Part shown: in pieces, positions 1-10,397 of the stretch
Layout: every line of letters begins with the position of its first letter
How positions within the stretch are numbered: position 1 is the stretch's first letter
Assembly: GCF_964204645.1 (NCBI RefSeq)
Contig: NC_134034.1
Coordinates: 7,747,414-7,811,413, forward strand
Direction: 5' to 3'
DNA length: 64,000 nucleotides
Source: Tubulanus polymorphus
Taxonomy: Eukaryota; Nemertea; Palaeonemertea; Tubulaniformes; Tubulanidae
Translations under genes and position numbers: made by a program
Notes under the pieces: model-generated
The model's database searches: none
Seen by the model: only the letters and a program-made list of their open reading frames with translations
What the model was told of the DNA's origin: nothing

Positions 1-690
1 GTTAGATAGAAAGGAAGAGTTAGAACAGGAAGAATGTGATAGTAAAGAACAGTTTGAACAGGTAGAACATGAGAAACAGCGTTGTCATGAATTGTAATTA
101 GCTAGATTAGGTCAAAGGTCATTTGAAAATTTACCTAGGGTTTGTGTGAAATATCCAGAGATACCACCTTTCGATGATAAAATAAAAGACATGGATGCTT
201 ACTTATTTACTTTCGAAAAATATGCGGAATCTCGTGATTAGCCGCAGACGAATGGGTTGCATATGTAATTAGTATGTCTCAAGAACACGCTCATGACTAT
301 GGTTTGTTTAAGGAAGCTTTATCAAAGCGGTTTTAATTAACGAGGCAAGGATTATATGATAAATTTAGAGATTCTTTCCCAACAAAAGGCTAAACGTCTG
401 ATCATTTTGTAGGTCGGTTACAAGGCTATTTCAATTATCAAATTGATAAGGAGCATGGTAGTTTGGTTCATTTAACTATGCAAGAATAAGTATAAACTTC
501 CTGTGGATCGGTTATATGTTCTGATGAAGAAAATGGGTTATTGTTTAAATTTTTGATGTTAACGGCCTGACAGTGCTTTTGCCACTTTGAATCATCAAAA
601 TACGCACGGAGTATCTGTAGATCCAAGTGAGCTGATGGATATTATACAGGTTGTATATGAAACAGTGGTGGGTAACAACCCAATTAACAT
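1..690 (+). pseudogene. Ty3/Gypsy-like gag remnant
   Basis: The plus strand reads as a retrotransposon capsid in pieces. Seen: an IPPFDDKIKDMDAYLFTFEK block near 160-225, then a shifted block with EWVAYVISMSQEHAHDYG (about 250-302), TRQGLYDKFRDSF (about 341-380) and DHFVGRLQGYFNYQ (about 400-440), and a tail with RPDSAFATLNHQ near 570. This order (acidic N-terminal motif, W-containing helix, zinc-knuckle-proximal region) is typical of invertebrate Gypsy gag. At least one frameshift (about 238-250) and several in-frame stops (for example after KRF, after PTKG, after MQE) show it is dead. No protease, RT or LTR follows, so it is a truncated fragment. It also runs off the left edge of the window. 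Confidence is good for gag-like origin and lower for the exact clade. Confidence 0.7.
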
Positions 691-965
691 TTCTAGTCGG
701 CCCGACGTCGGCATTGAGTAAGACGAAGTTGGCATTTGGACGTGGATCGGCAAGGAGTCATCTTCACTGTCGGGCCGACGTTTCCACGCCGACCCCGGCG
801 GGGCAAATACTTATTTCTGATGCATTCGCTCTAATTTAAGCATAATATATGATAGTAAATATTATGTAGGTATATGTATAGCGTAGTTTTGTTTCAAAAT
901 TATTAATTCTTGATAAGGTAATCTTTTCGTAGTCGGGCCAACGTTGGCCCGTTAACCTTATGCCG
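691..965. repeat. CGGGCCGAC-rich repeat, first block
   Basis: Short GC-rich segments inside AT-rich DNA share the motif CGGGCCGACGT or its reverse (about 699, 772 and 931), with GCCGACC variants nearby. The same motif recurs in the block at 2330-2725, so this looks like one repeat family in two pieces. No coding frame is convincing. Confidence 0.5.
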
Positions 966-2330
966 ACCAAGATGGTGGTCCCCTCTTTCGCCCCATTTGA
1001 GAATTATTTAAATAAGGACGATATCAATACCTCAGTTATTAATCAATTATACACATATACGTTTGATTATATGTTATTAAAAAGGGTTTTTAAACTGAAT
1101 AAAAATTGAAAGTTTTGTTTTTAATGAGGCCGGCGTGGTGCGCAGATCTTCCGCCGCCATTTTGGTTCCATTCTGTTCGCACTTTTGTTCGTATTCTTTG
1201 TTATCAAAATCGCTATTCATCAGTCTTCTAGTTGTAACAAGTGTAATTACAAGTGTTACATTCGGTAAGTGTTATTGTATTTACATGGAATTTGATATTT
1301 GCGGCTGAGTTGCTTCAATTTTAAGGCCTAATTGAAGCGACATCAAATTCAATGCTAAAATAACACTTAAAATGATTAGGTTATTAGAACTATTATATTG
1401 TAATGATTACAAATTGATTGACTCAGGTTTAATAGCTGATATCATGGATACATCATCAGGTTTTAGGGCATTTTGAGCTAGTACTAGGCTGCTGCCAACG
1501 CTGTTGTGTTGGACTGAAAATGAGAAAATACAATTTAACCAGTTTATTTTTCTTTTAGGCTTGTCACTGCAATCGAGAAATTTCGTGAGGAAAGGATGTT
1601 GGGGCATGTTCTACAACAGTACAACGTCGAAGAGTGTGATATCACTTCGTGTAGCTTCACTCAATGATATCCAGTCAGGACGAATTTACTGGTGACATTT
1701 TTAGAAGCTGTAAGGATGATCCCTTCTCATAAAAGACTACAACAATGATTGAGCGGTGAATGAGGGAATTGGGGATGGGGATGCATCAAACTTTGGCTTA
1801 AACACGCTAAAATCCTAATAATTCTGTAGTTTTGGCAAAGAATTAAACAGCAGTTGAAACCTGTATACATAACAATTCATATGTGTGTCCCCTGCTTTAA
1901 TACAGATCTTACCATTATCTATGTAGTATGAAAGGATTTATTTTTGTATTATGTGATACTTATTAGAAAAAGAAAGTGTGGATTTTTCTAAAATTCTTAA
2001 AAAACACTTAGATGAGTCATCTAACTGTGCATATCATTCAGGCATTAATCATATAGATATTGCTTTGTTTATTGGTTAATAATTTTCTAAAGATAGTTCA
2101 AAATCGTTGTTATCAATCGAAGAAATGCTTTTCAAACGATTTGGTATTATATAAATATGATGACATATGATGAATGGTGACAGTAAATTTCTATTTTATT
2201 ACTTTTATAGTTTATCTCAAAATCTATGTAAACTGTTTAAAATTATGTATTGATTTTTGTTTTGCAACTAAAGGAAAAGAACTTGTACATGTAATTCTCT
2301 ATAGTTGTCTCAGGTATCTTATGGAAGAGG
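966..2330 (+). other. Intergenic/intronic stretch with one weak exon-like segment
   Basis: Mostly AT-rich with no recognised gene. One segment, 1559-1667, follows a good acceptor (pyrimidine run then TTTTAG) and stays open for 35 codons in the frame reading EKFREERMLGHVLQQYN before TGA at 1665-1667. I do not recognise it and no partner exon was found, so it is recorded only as a possibility. Confidence 0.2.
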
Positions 2331-2725
2331 TTCCTCGAACTCAGTTCCTGGATGACGTTGGCAAACAGTCAGGGAATCGACAAATATGAATGGGGTTTGA
2401 TCAGAAAACGGTCGGATGAGGTTGGCAAACGGTCGGGGAATCGACAAATATGGACGGGGTATGGTCAGAAAAGGGTCGGATGAGGTTGGCAAATGGTTGG
2501 GGAATAGACAAATACGGACGGGGTATGTTCAGAAAAGGGTCGGGTGAGGTTGGCAAACGGTCGGGGAACTGACGGACATACTATTAGGCAGTCGGCATTA
2601 TGTCGGCAAAGTGACGAAAACTGAATTCGGGCCGACCACTTCCCGACGATGGGACGACTATGACACCGACTAAGGGCTGACAATCTTGCCGACTTTATTT
2701 GGACGTCGGGCCGACTAAAAAAGTT
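2331..2725. repeat. 64-bp tandem repeat, about 3.5 copies, in CGGGCCGAC-rich block
   Basis: Units start at 2351, 2415, 2479 and 2543, exactly 64 bp apart. Each carries GATGAGGTTGGCAAACGGTC, then a GGGAATCGACAAATA core and a GGTATGGTCAGAAAAGGGTC end with a few mismatches. The last unit breaks off near 2575 and runs into more CGGGCCGAC-type sequence up to about 2725. It is not a gene: the open frames across it arise from the period. The wider block matches 691-965. Confidence 0.85.
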
Positions 2726-3779
2726 GACTGGGAAAGCCTATGTTCTTTTAGTAAAAATAGTGGGGAATAAAATAATAGATATAGCTGCGAAGCAGCAACA
2801 ACGGGTTTCTGCCTAACTGGTTCAAATGTCCCACTGGGAAGCGTACAAAGATTTCATCGAAATAATTTCAATCAGTCAAAAAATGACTATTTCGAAGAAG
2901 CACAATCTAAGGTCAACCATATGCTGGATATGTGAATCCGTAAGGTCTACCATGTGAAAAGTACCGATGTAACAAGTCTAGTCAAAATGGCTTTGAGGAT
3001 AGCAAAGATATGGTGCTTGCAAGTTCCCCTGGTGGCAACTGCATGAATTTGTATCTCCGTGCGCATTTTCCATAATTATTCCGTTATTCCGTTAACTATC
3101 GGTTGATCTACCTTCACTATGCGTTGTGCTGTAAGGAATTTTCATTCAGAAATAAACAATAAAGATTTTTCGTTAATCAACGATAGTTTACTCTTACTTT
3201 AGCATATTGCAACTTATAATACAACTTTAAAAACTCAACCACTTATACTCAAAAAATATTAATTGACTTCAAAAGGCAACTTTGCCATGCTGATCACAAA
3301 TGAGATAATTACTTTAATTCCTAACAAAATTATTGCATTGGCCTGATTCGAACATGGTGTGGCATCACTGCGTCAATGTCATTGAAGTGATTTAAGTAAT
3401 GTTGAGTTTATCCGCCAAAAAGAAGTTATAAAAATGGCTGCTTTCTGAGTCGCAGTCAGATGAAAAAGTTCATGGGAAATGATAGATTGTACTGATGTTA
3501 GTCCGAATCCGTGATTTACGGTTGAGTCTGACGCGAAAGGACGTCTGGTGATTTGTAGGCTTTTCGGGATGTACTTTTATCAATGGATAATGATTCTTTG
3601 CGACATTCTTGTTCCCTTTTTAGACCCGGTAATTATGCAGGATTCATTCATGATAAATTACTATCCCCAAAATCGAAACGGTCAGGCGGAAAGTGATATT
3701 TCTGTCATAATTGAAAGTTACGTATATAAGCTGTTAGTAGTCGAATCTGAGAGGAGCTACATTATATGAACAATTTTTG
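2726..3779. other. No recognisable gene
   Basis: AT-rich sequence with only short chance ORFs. A small GCTGC/GCAGC hairpin at about 2785 is the only local structure. Nothing supports a coding or RNA gene. Confidence 0.5.
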
Positions 3780-3915
3780 GCTGGAAAATAGAAAATTTAG
3801 AAAAATAATAATCCACTGTATTAACAAGAGGGTTTCTGCGAAAGCAGTAGAAACCCTCATAATAATAATCACATGAATATCAATAGGGCTTTCTGTGAAG
3901 TAACAGAAAACCCAA
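3780..3915 (-). repeat. Double-hairpin dispersed repeat
   Basis: Two hairpins sit 27 bp apart. 3828-3858 pairs GAGGGTTTCTGC with GCAGTAGAAACCCTC around a GAAA loop, with a TA bulge. 3885-3913 pairs GGGCTTTCTGT with ACAGAAAACCC. Read on the minus strand, the second hairpin is followed by ATTGATATTC and an ATT-rich run, exactly as in the plus-strand copy at 30336-30395, so this is a dispersed family in opposite orientation. Confidence 0.7.
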
Positions 3916-5184
3916 ATTGATAAAAAGCAACACATTCCAATGAATTTCAATCGGGTAAGAGATTTTATTACTGCATTGAATGTTTGAAGTTATTTTGTAC
4001 CAAAGGAAGAAAGTTTCATATGCAATAACAAAATGAACTTCGCTAATGCCAAAGTCCATGACAAATATAAACTAATTTGAATTACTATCAAATGCCCTGT
4101 AGAATAGTTTACCGAATTATAACTATCAACAGCCGATGCTGAACAAACTCTTCAACAAATAGCGTTAACCACAAATGCAACAATGATAACCACAAATGTG
4201 GCTAGCAGAGATCCTTCAAATGATAAAAATTAATGTTTGCCTTTGGTTAACGCGCAAGTAGACCTCAGACACGGTCAGCTTTTTGACTGACAAAATTCAA
4301 CTTGTAAAGATCTGACTTTGATTTTCTCGATAAGCAGAACTAGACAATTTCTTCTATGACATATTCATGTCCAATTATATGTGTTTAATGGTGTTACTGA
4401 TATCAATAAAAATATATTGAAGAGACAAAAAACTTGTCCGCCTAACGTTGTTTGTTGCGCTTCGCTCAGCTATAGAGTTTTATAGAAGTGCCGACGATTT
4501 AAAATACCAGAAAAGGAACTTTAATCACCAAATAATGTATTTTTGAAGAAGCAGTTGATTTGCAGACTATCAGATGGGAAATAGATTAAGAGCGTAACGT
4601 ACCTAGTGTTAGTAGCATCTGGTTCCTACATTTCAATTGAAACCACCGTCATTACTGTTGCCTTGCAACTGCATCTACAACTGCATGCATGGAAGCCACA
4701 TTTTATACACAAGTATGATTGGCTGACAGCATATAACAAGAGAACCGATAAAACAGATAAAAAAATTGATTCATAAGGTTCTGCCTTGCTGAGCAAAAAT
4801 TTGCCCACAACTCACAAATACCATAAGGACACCTTTCAACATACTAACCTTTGAGTTGCATCCCACTAGTCGGTATGAAACCTCATAAGTATTATTTGAA
4901 TAGTACCTTATATTGGCAAGTATTCCTTGGGAGAGCAAACGGACGAAAAGTAAACTCAACAGGCTGCTGTGACTTACTTGAGTACCAAGTGGGCTATAAA
5001 GCCATAACGTTGAAAAATGCCTTTGTCTTGGCAGAAAGCCTGAACATAGACAAACCAAAAACATTGACAAACAACATGCGGAATTTCATATAAGCTAATG
5101 CCTCAGCCAAATACTAGTTCCAGAAACTCATAAGATACCAAGGATATTTTGGTTTACTTAAATAACTGGGACATTTCAATGACT
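3916..5184. other. No recognisable gene
   Basis: AT-rich sequence with short ORFs on both strands (for example about 4771-5093) that overlap one another and show no family motif, no codon signal and no splice context. Treated as non-coding. Confidence 0.5.
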
Positions 5185-5299
5185 CCTACTAAAAACTGAC
5201 GGGAGCTGACTGGATTCGACTGGGGCTGACCGGTACTGACTGGAGCCAACTGGAAACCTACTGGAGATGACTAAAAACTGACTGGAAACCGACTGGATG
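5185..5299 (+). repeat. Left inverted-repeat arm with GACTGG array
   Basis: Starts CCTACTAAAAACTGAC and then carries repeated (GA)CTGACTGGA-type units with CCGACTGGATG at the inner end. It matches the reverse complement of 9529-9600 at both its outer 16 bp and its inner end. The right arm is shorter, so the repeat number differs between arms. Confidence 0.75.
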
Positions 5300-5811
5300 A
5301 AGCCCGAATTAAAATACATATCTTCGAATTACATGATTACTCATAAAAACACTAAAAGACACACCTAAACTTAAGAATATATACGCAAAGAGAAGATTTT
5401 TTTATTTCTTCGTTCAAGCTTCTCCAAAATTATTTTTGATCATTGTAATATTCACATCCGGAAAGAGATATGCCTGCCACTTTTTTTTAATCTAGTTCAA
5501 AAGCTTAAAACGACAAGCAATCTATCAAAACTATAGCGCTTCATTGTTGGAAAATTGATGATTCCAAAAACCTCGTCGCTAGAACCCTGGGCAAAGAAAA
5601 AGGACGAAAAATACGAAAACCGTATCCAATAAACCGCAAAAAATAAATGACTCTTAATATGTTTGTCATTTGATTGTTTAAAAAACAATCTAGGTTTTGA
5701 ACTCTAAATTATTATTATTTCATTATATCAAGCGTTAAGCAGTGCGTTTCACGATTTTGTCCATGATAGTAAACATCAACTGCTTTACGTGACCGTTAAC
5801 TTCAATAGAAA

Positions 5812-7442
5812 ATGGCGCGACAACTTTTAATGGGTGAACATTATGATAATTTAGTTTTGAATCGTAGACAACGGCCACCTATACTCGAGCTTCAGCTGCC
5901 AGATGAGGAACTGCGAAAAAAATATCGATTCGGCAGACAGGGAATCGAATATATAACAACGTTAATTGAAGATGGCTTGCAAAGGGAAACAAAAAGAAAT
6001 CAAGCACTGAGTGCCCAAGAAATCGTCTTAGTATAGCTGCGCTTTCTAGTGAGTGGGGCATTTATGGCGGTGATCGGAGATACATTTAAAGTTCACAAGT
6101 CGACAGTATCTAGATGTATTCACCAATTTTGTGAACTAATGACAAGTCAGGAGATAATGTCTAGATTTATTCGTTGGCCAATGACTGAGGAAGAGAAGAA
6201 AAAGTCGAGGGATGGATTTTACCAGACAGCTGGGTTTCCCAGAGTCATCGGAGTGGTTGATTGCACACATGTTCGAATCCAGTCACCCGGAGGCCCAAAT
6301 GAACATACATATGTGAACAGAAAAAATTTCCACAGTTTGAATGTGCAAGGAATATGTGATAGTACCTGTAAGTTAGCGGCCTCGTAATTAATATGTGGTA
6401 AAACTTACCGTTGCCCTGGCAGATTCAATGATGTGATTTGATATACTTATTTTTGAAATGAGTGGGCACTAGCCGGATTGCCGGTACTGGTGTACTGGTA
6501 ATTCATATCACTTCCTACTCCACACACAATACTCCTATGTCCGATGAAGGGTAGCTCCGAATATATTCAAATCAGGGAATCATTTTTGTGGTAATTCATT
6601 CTCTGGAGATTATGTCTACTAGATTTAATTGACTAATAATCAATCGGACTGATAGAAATCATTATAACAAGCCATTTTTCCATCATTCACAAGTACAAAT
6701 TCCGCCAATAACATCTTATTAAAAAATGAAATTTTACAAAAGGCCTTAAAAGCTGGGAAGCCGATTTAATCGAAGTGTCTCTTTTTATTCTGAAAATGAA
6801 TGACATAAATATTGCTCCTTTTTACCTTGAACATCCCTAATTTCAAGTAATAGTCATTTATACATTTTCCATTCTTTGTTTATAGTTCGTTTTATTAATG
6901 TTGTTGCAAGATGGCCGGGAAGTACACATGGTAGCCACATATTCAGATCTTCAGGTTTCAGTAGGTATGTTTCTGCCACCTCAGATCCACGAAAGGCTTA
7001 CTAAACCATATAGTTATTTTAATGATGATTCCTCTTATGTAGATGGCTAGAGAACCAGCTAGTTCATTATGATATAATTCTTGGTGATAGCAAGTATGCG
7101 TGTCGTCCATATCTTATGACCCCGTACCTCAATCTAGCAAACCAACCCCAGAGAAATTATAACCTGAGTCAAAAGAGCACACCCGTAATGATCCAGCGGG
7201 TTTTTGGTGCACTAAAGAGACGTTTCCATGTTTTACACGGGGAGCTCAGAATTTCACCCGAATGTGCATCGAGAGTTGTTGTCACTGCAATGATCCTACA
7301 CAACATTGCAATAGAATTGAACGAACCGGTGTTGGAACCAATGCAAGCTATAGAAGAGGAAGTAGAAGTTGAACCTTATAATGGGAATGATCGTCAGGGA
7401 AGACTTAACAGGGACAATCTTGCCAATACATTTTTTGCATAA
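5812..7442 (+). pseudogene. Harbinger transposase (HARBI1-like), three exons, inactive
   Basis: DDE nuclease that would cut and paste its own element. Exons 5812-6367, 6886-6964 and 7043-7442 have GT-AG introns (GTAAGT and GTATGT donors) and matching phases, giving 344 codons, about the length of HARBI1. Motifs: helix-turn-helix-like FKVHKSTVSRCIHQF; first catalytic D in VIGVVDCTHVRIQSP; exon 2 FINVVARWPGSTHGSHIF, where the usual HDS aspartate is glycine; exon 3 VMIQRVFGALKRRF, where the usual IER glutamate is glutamine. A TAG at 6034-6036 breaks codon 75. So two of three catalytic residues are changed and the frame is broken. The ATG lies after a plausible leader and matches the family start. 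Family assignment is firm; function as a nuclease is excluded as written. Confidence 0.9.
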
Positions 7443-7542
7443 AGAGATTTCCATTGGATAATGTAGCCTTAATTTACTAATTTAAGAATATAACAGTAAC
7501 AATAATTACTTTTCAATTAATTAATTTAAAACTTCCTTTCAA

Positions 7543-9059
7543 TTATTGTTCTTTTCCAATAAGATCATTCAGCTGCTCGAGTGACAATTCGTTGATATCC
7601 ACAAAATTATTTTGCCTCTTCAAGATTACAATTTCTAATTGGAGTTTCTCCATTTCGAGTTTAATTTTCGCCGATTCCAGTGCGATGCGCTCTTTGTCAG
7701 CTTCTAGTACCTTAAATGGTAAATGAGTCATACACAACTTATTGTAGCTGGTAGCCTCTAGAATGAAGAATTCGTTCAGTTCATGGGTCTATTGGGTTTA
7801 CAATTTCACCTGGCAATGTAATTGGAGACGATGATCTGCGGAGTATCTTCGCCTCTTCAAGTTTTCTGCTGGAGTTGACTGTTGGGATATCTTAGGCTGC
7901 GGAACTAACTCAACATCATAAATTACTTCTTCTTCAGGGCCTACTTCAGCTGAAACTGTAAAAGTTTGATTATTTCCTCCTCTTGAGTCTATAGAACGCG
8001 ACTAAGCCTACCCAGTCTTTAATGAAATTTCTAATGAGAAAAAATACAAGAAAATAAGATGACCTTCCAGGTCAAGGTGATTTCTGAAAACAATTGAGCT
8101 TTTTTGAAATAGGCCATGAGGTAAAGGGCGATAAGATGAACCATCCGACCCACCAATGGCGGCCCGAACCCGTCGGTTATATTTCCTCATGTTCCAAACT
8201 TTCGGTACTGGTAATTAGCTTTCCAGGTTTAGAGCTTTATACACGCGCGATGAAATACTTCAATAGTTCAACTAGGCCTAACTGCATTTTGAATATTCCT
8301 CCTGAGAGTTTTAACACTGCACCAGGATAAAAATGTATTTGAATAAGGTGACCCGTATTGTAAACTGTGTTGACAAAGTGGGATTGAGCTCCAATTCAAG
8401 AACTACTCTACGGTATGTAATCTCATTAATTATTCATTAGTTTGACCCTGACCTATGACATCATTTGTAAGGACTCCCGACCAAATGTAAACAAAAGCAG
8501 ACGGTTCAACTAACCGAACCGAAAAATCATGTTTATGGTCTGATTGCAATAAATCTTTTAGAAATCAAAATACTCTTGTTGAATTAAAAATATACATACT
8601 CTCATCATTAACACCATCTTCAAGTTGAAAAGAGTCGAGATTAATTGTTCCTTCAATCCCAGTGAAAGAAGGGTTTCCATCTTGGATCTTCAAGATTGCC
8701 TGGCTGATTTCCGAGATTTCTTGTGGTGGTGGACCTCCACCAGTTTTCTTGATGCCCTTTTTGTATCCCGATTTCTCCTGCTTAGCGTTTGTATTTAACT
8801 GTCGCCACTTCTCCCTAACTTCCTCCACTGACCTCACCTCCACACCCAACGCTGATACCTTACTGCTGATTTCTTTCCATATTTCGATCTTCTTTTTGTG
8901 GTCTAATTTGTTATTAAAGCCACTGTGAATGGTGTGATATTTTTCTTCAACCAAATTGCACAATGGTGTGATCTCTTGTGATGAGAAATTAGTCTTCCTC
9001 TTCCTTTTAAAGCACATATTATGAGGAGCATTCTCACTTAAGTTTGAAGCGGTGGCCAT
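7543..9059 (-). CDS. Myb/SANT-like DNA-binding protein of Harbinger, three exons
   Basis: Accessory protein that in Harbinger systems binds the element ends and carries the transposase into the nucleus. Exons 9059-8600, 7955-7810 and 7710-7543 join in phase (1, then 0) with GTATGT and GTGAAA donors, giving 257 aa with no stop or frameshift. N-terminal half: a trihelix Myb/SANT-like domain with FSSQEITPLCNLVEEKYHTI, then VREKWRQLNTNAK, followed by the KKTGGGPPP linker typical of this family (NAIF1-like). C-terminal exon: a heptad-rich coiled coil, ALESAKIKLEMEKLQLEIVI. The start chosen is MATASNL at 9059; the upstream in-frame ATG at 9098 lies in subterminal repeats. Its partner transposase is dead, which makes this intact frame notable. 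The second donor, GTGAAA, is weaker than the first. Confidence 0.85.
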
Positions 9060-9062
9060 CTT

Positions 9063-9262
9063 GGAATCAACTAACGACTGGTTAAGGAACTTTAACAACT
9101 CGTTAAAAGTTCCTAAACAGTCGTTAGCTAACGGTTACTCTAACGGTTGTTTGAGCAACACTTTTTAACGCGGATGTTAACTAACGAGTCGTTAGGAACT
9201 TTAACGAGTCGTTAAGCTTAACGACTCGTTAAAGTTAACCAACTTTTGAGCAACCGGCCCCA
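9063..9262. promoter_or_regulatory. Subterminal array of CGTTAA / GAGTCGTTA sites
   Basis: Just upstream of the Myb-like start, GTTAA-type half-sites recur in both orientations: ACTAACGACTGGTTAAGG, ACTCGTTAAAAGTT, CAGTCGTTAGCTAACGG, AACGAGTCGTTAGGAAC, AACGAGTCGTTAAGC and AACGACTCGTTAAAG. Several form partial palindromes. The array ends in TTGAGCAACCGGCCCC. Known: Harbinger Myb-like proteins bind subterminal sites. Inference: these are those sites and also form the promoter of the adjacent gene. Confidence 0.55.
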
Positions 9263-9528
9263 GATTTTCAAAACGGAAAAATGCTACTACATGTACCAGA
9301 AAAAAACACTTGAATAATGTAAATAAACCATAACATGTAATATAGTAATAAAATAAATATATAATAATAGAATATGATAGAAATGATTATGTGACTAATA
9401 TTACATGAGAAAAATGTTTGATAACAGGAGCATTTTTATTGTCATCTTTTGAACTTGGAAAAACAATTTTAAAAAGTTTATATCTGCTAAATATTCAGTT
9501 GCGAAACACTGTCTTTGAGTAATCAGCT

Positions 9529-9600
9529 ACATCCAGTCGGTTTCCAGTCGGTTCCAGTCGGTTCGTCGGCTCCAGTCAGTTTAGGTCAGTTTTTAGTAGG
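9529..9600 (-). repeat. Right inverted-repeat arm with GACTGG array
   Basis: Reads CATCCAGTCGG, then three more CAGTCGG/CAGTCAG units and ends GTCAGTTTTTAGTAGG. It is the complement of the left arm at 5185-5299, including the outer 16 bp. Confidence 0.75.
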
Positions 9601-9777
9601 GGCGCATTCTAATATATGTTAGGGAATAGTGGGACAGGTTTTTACATTACATGATTAGTCATGAAAAATTGAGCCAGCTAAGAAAAGTGAACACAATATG
9701 TATCTCACTGTAAGTGTGGTCAAAACTATGCCTTTTGAGATTATGTCAATGGTGCGCTAGAAAGATTTGCAACCCAC

Positions 9778-9936
9778 CAAAGTTGTATGTCCACATGTCA
9801 CTGTTGGATCCTTTCAAATCAATGTAACCACCATAGATGTGCATACTTCCATTTATTATGACTGCACTGTGTCCACGCCTGTTTGTTGGTGCTACACAGC
9901 CAGTTGTCGACTTGAAAATCTCCCATGTAAGTGTTT
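9778..9936 (-). CDS. Kelch-repeat protein, exon F
   Basis: One exon of the minus-strand host gene. The acceptor is ATTTCACAG at 9937 and the donor GTGGGT at 9777; the length of 159 nt keeps phase 1 in and out. It encodes the rest of one kelch blade and most of the next: ETLTWEIFKSTTG, then RRGHSAVIINGSMHIYGG (the GG and the later W are the kelch signature), then SDMWTYNF. Joined to exon E at 17916-17991 it gives LWTLNLETLTWEIF, a seamless kelch strand, so the two exons are neighbours in the transcript across an 8-kb intron that contains the hAT-derived gene. The next downstream exon was not found and probably lies beyond the window. Kelch proteins fold as a beta-propeller for protein binding; the subfamily is not identified. 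Confidence 0.8.
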
Positions 9937-10024
9937 CTGTGAAATGATTCATGAGATGAATATGTATTAAGATAACATTCCAATGATTAGAGGATGACCA
10001 TAAACTGATCAATATCCAAATCGA

Positions 10025-10330
10025 ACCAGGGGTCCAGGGACACCATGCCCACTAAGTGAAATGCTTGAAAATCTGACTTTTTCAATACACACATATATAA
10101 TACAATTTAGTGAACATAAAACTAAGGCTAATGACCTGGAAACTCCCCATAATCAAAAACACCTCATCAGCTACAATTTTGAATTTGATACAAAAAATTT
10201 TTAGTTTCCAATGCTTAGGATGGAGTCAATGAAAAGGATGGCTCCGACAATATCCAAATCTTAGATACATATAGTGAGACCAGTAAGGTTCGAATCGCTA
10301 GCTGCATGTTTTAAACATTTTATAGCGGTA
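10025..10330 (+). repeat. Diverged head of the 154-bp-monomer (pearl/Helentron-like) family
   Basis: Begins AGGGGTCCAGGGACACCATG, the same head as at 42320 and 62214, and continues into one degraded monomer (ACCTGGAAACTCCCCATAAT, then CAGCTACAATTTTGAA). It is much more diverged than the later copies. Confidence 0.6.
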
Positions 10331-10397
10331 ATTCCCTCAATTTGAATGCAAATGCTATGCAGGATGTACGTAAGTACTTTTCAAAAATATCTTAGGT

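Larger units (their letters stand above)
5185..9600. mobile_element. Harbinger (PIF) DNA transposon with both genes
   Basis: The interval holds the two genes typical of PIF/Harbinger elements in convergent orientation: a DDE transposase (5812-7442, +) and a Myb/SANT-like DNA-binding protein (9059-7543, -), only about 100 bp apart at their 3' ends. Both ends carry inverted sequence: CCTACTAAAAACTGAC at 5185 and its complement ending at 9600, each followed inward by several GACTGG copies. A second possible terminus lies at about 9260 (TTGAGCAACCGGCCCC), with no visible left partner. The limits given are therefore those of the outer inverted repeat. I could not find the TAA/TTA target duplication expected for Harbinger, so it is unresolved whether the outer repeats belong to this element or to a nesting one. 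Confidence 0.65.

Noticed and set aside
2465-2683. A 72-aa minus-strand ORF in the tandem repeat
   Set aside because: It exists only because the repeat keeps a frame open; residues repeat with the DNA period and no family motif is present.
9767-9970. Plus-strand ORF over the kelch exon
   Set aside because: It is antisense to exon F, whose splice sites and kelch motifs are convincing on the minus strand.
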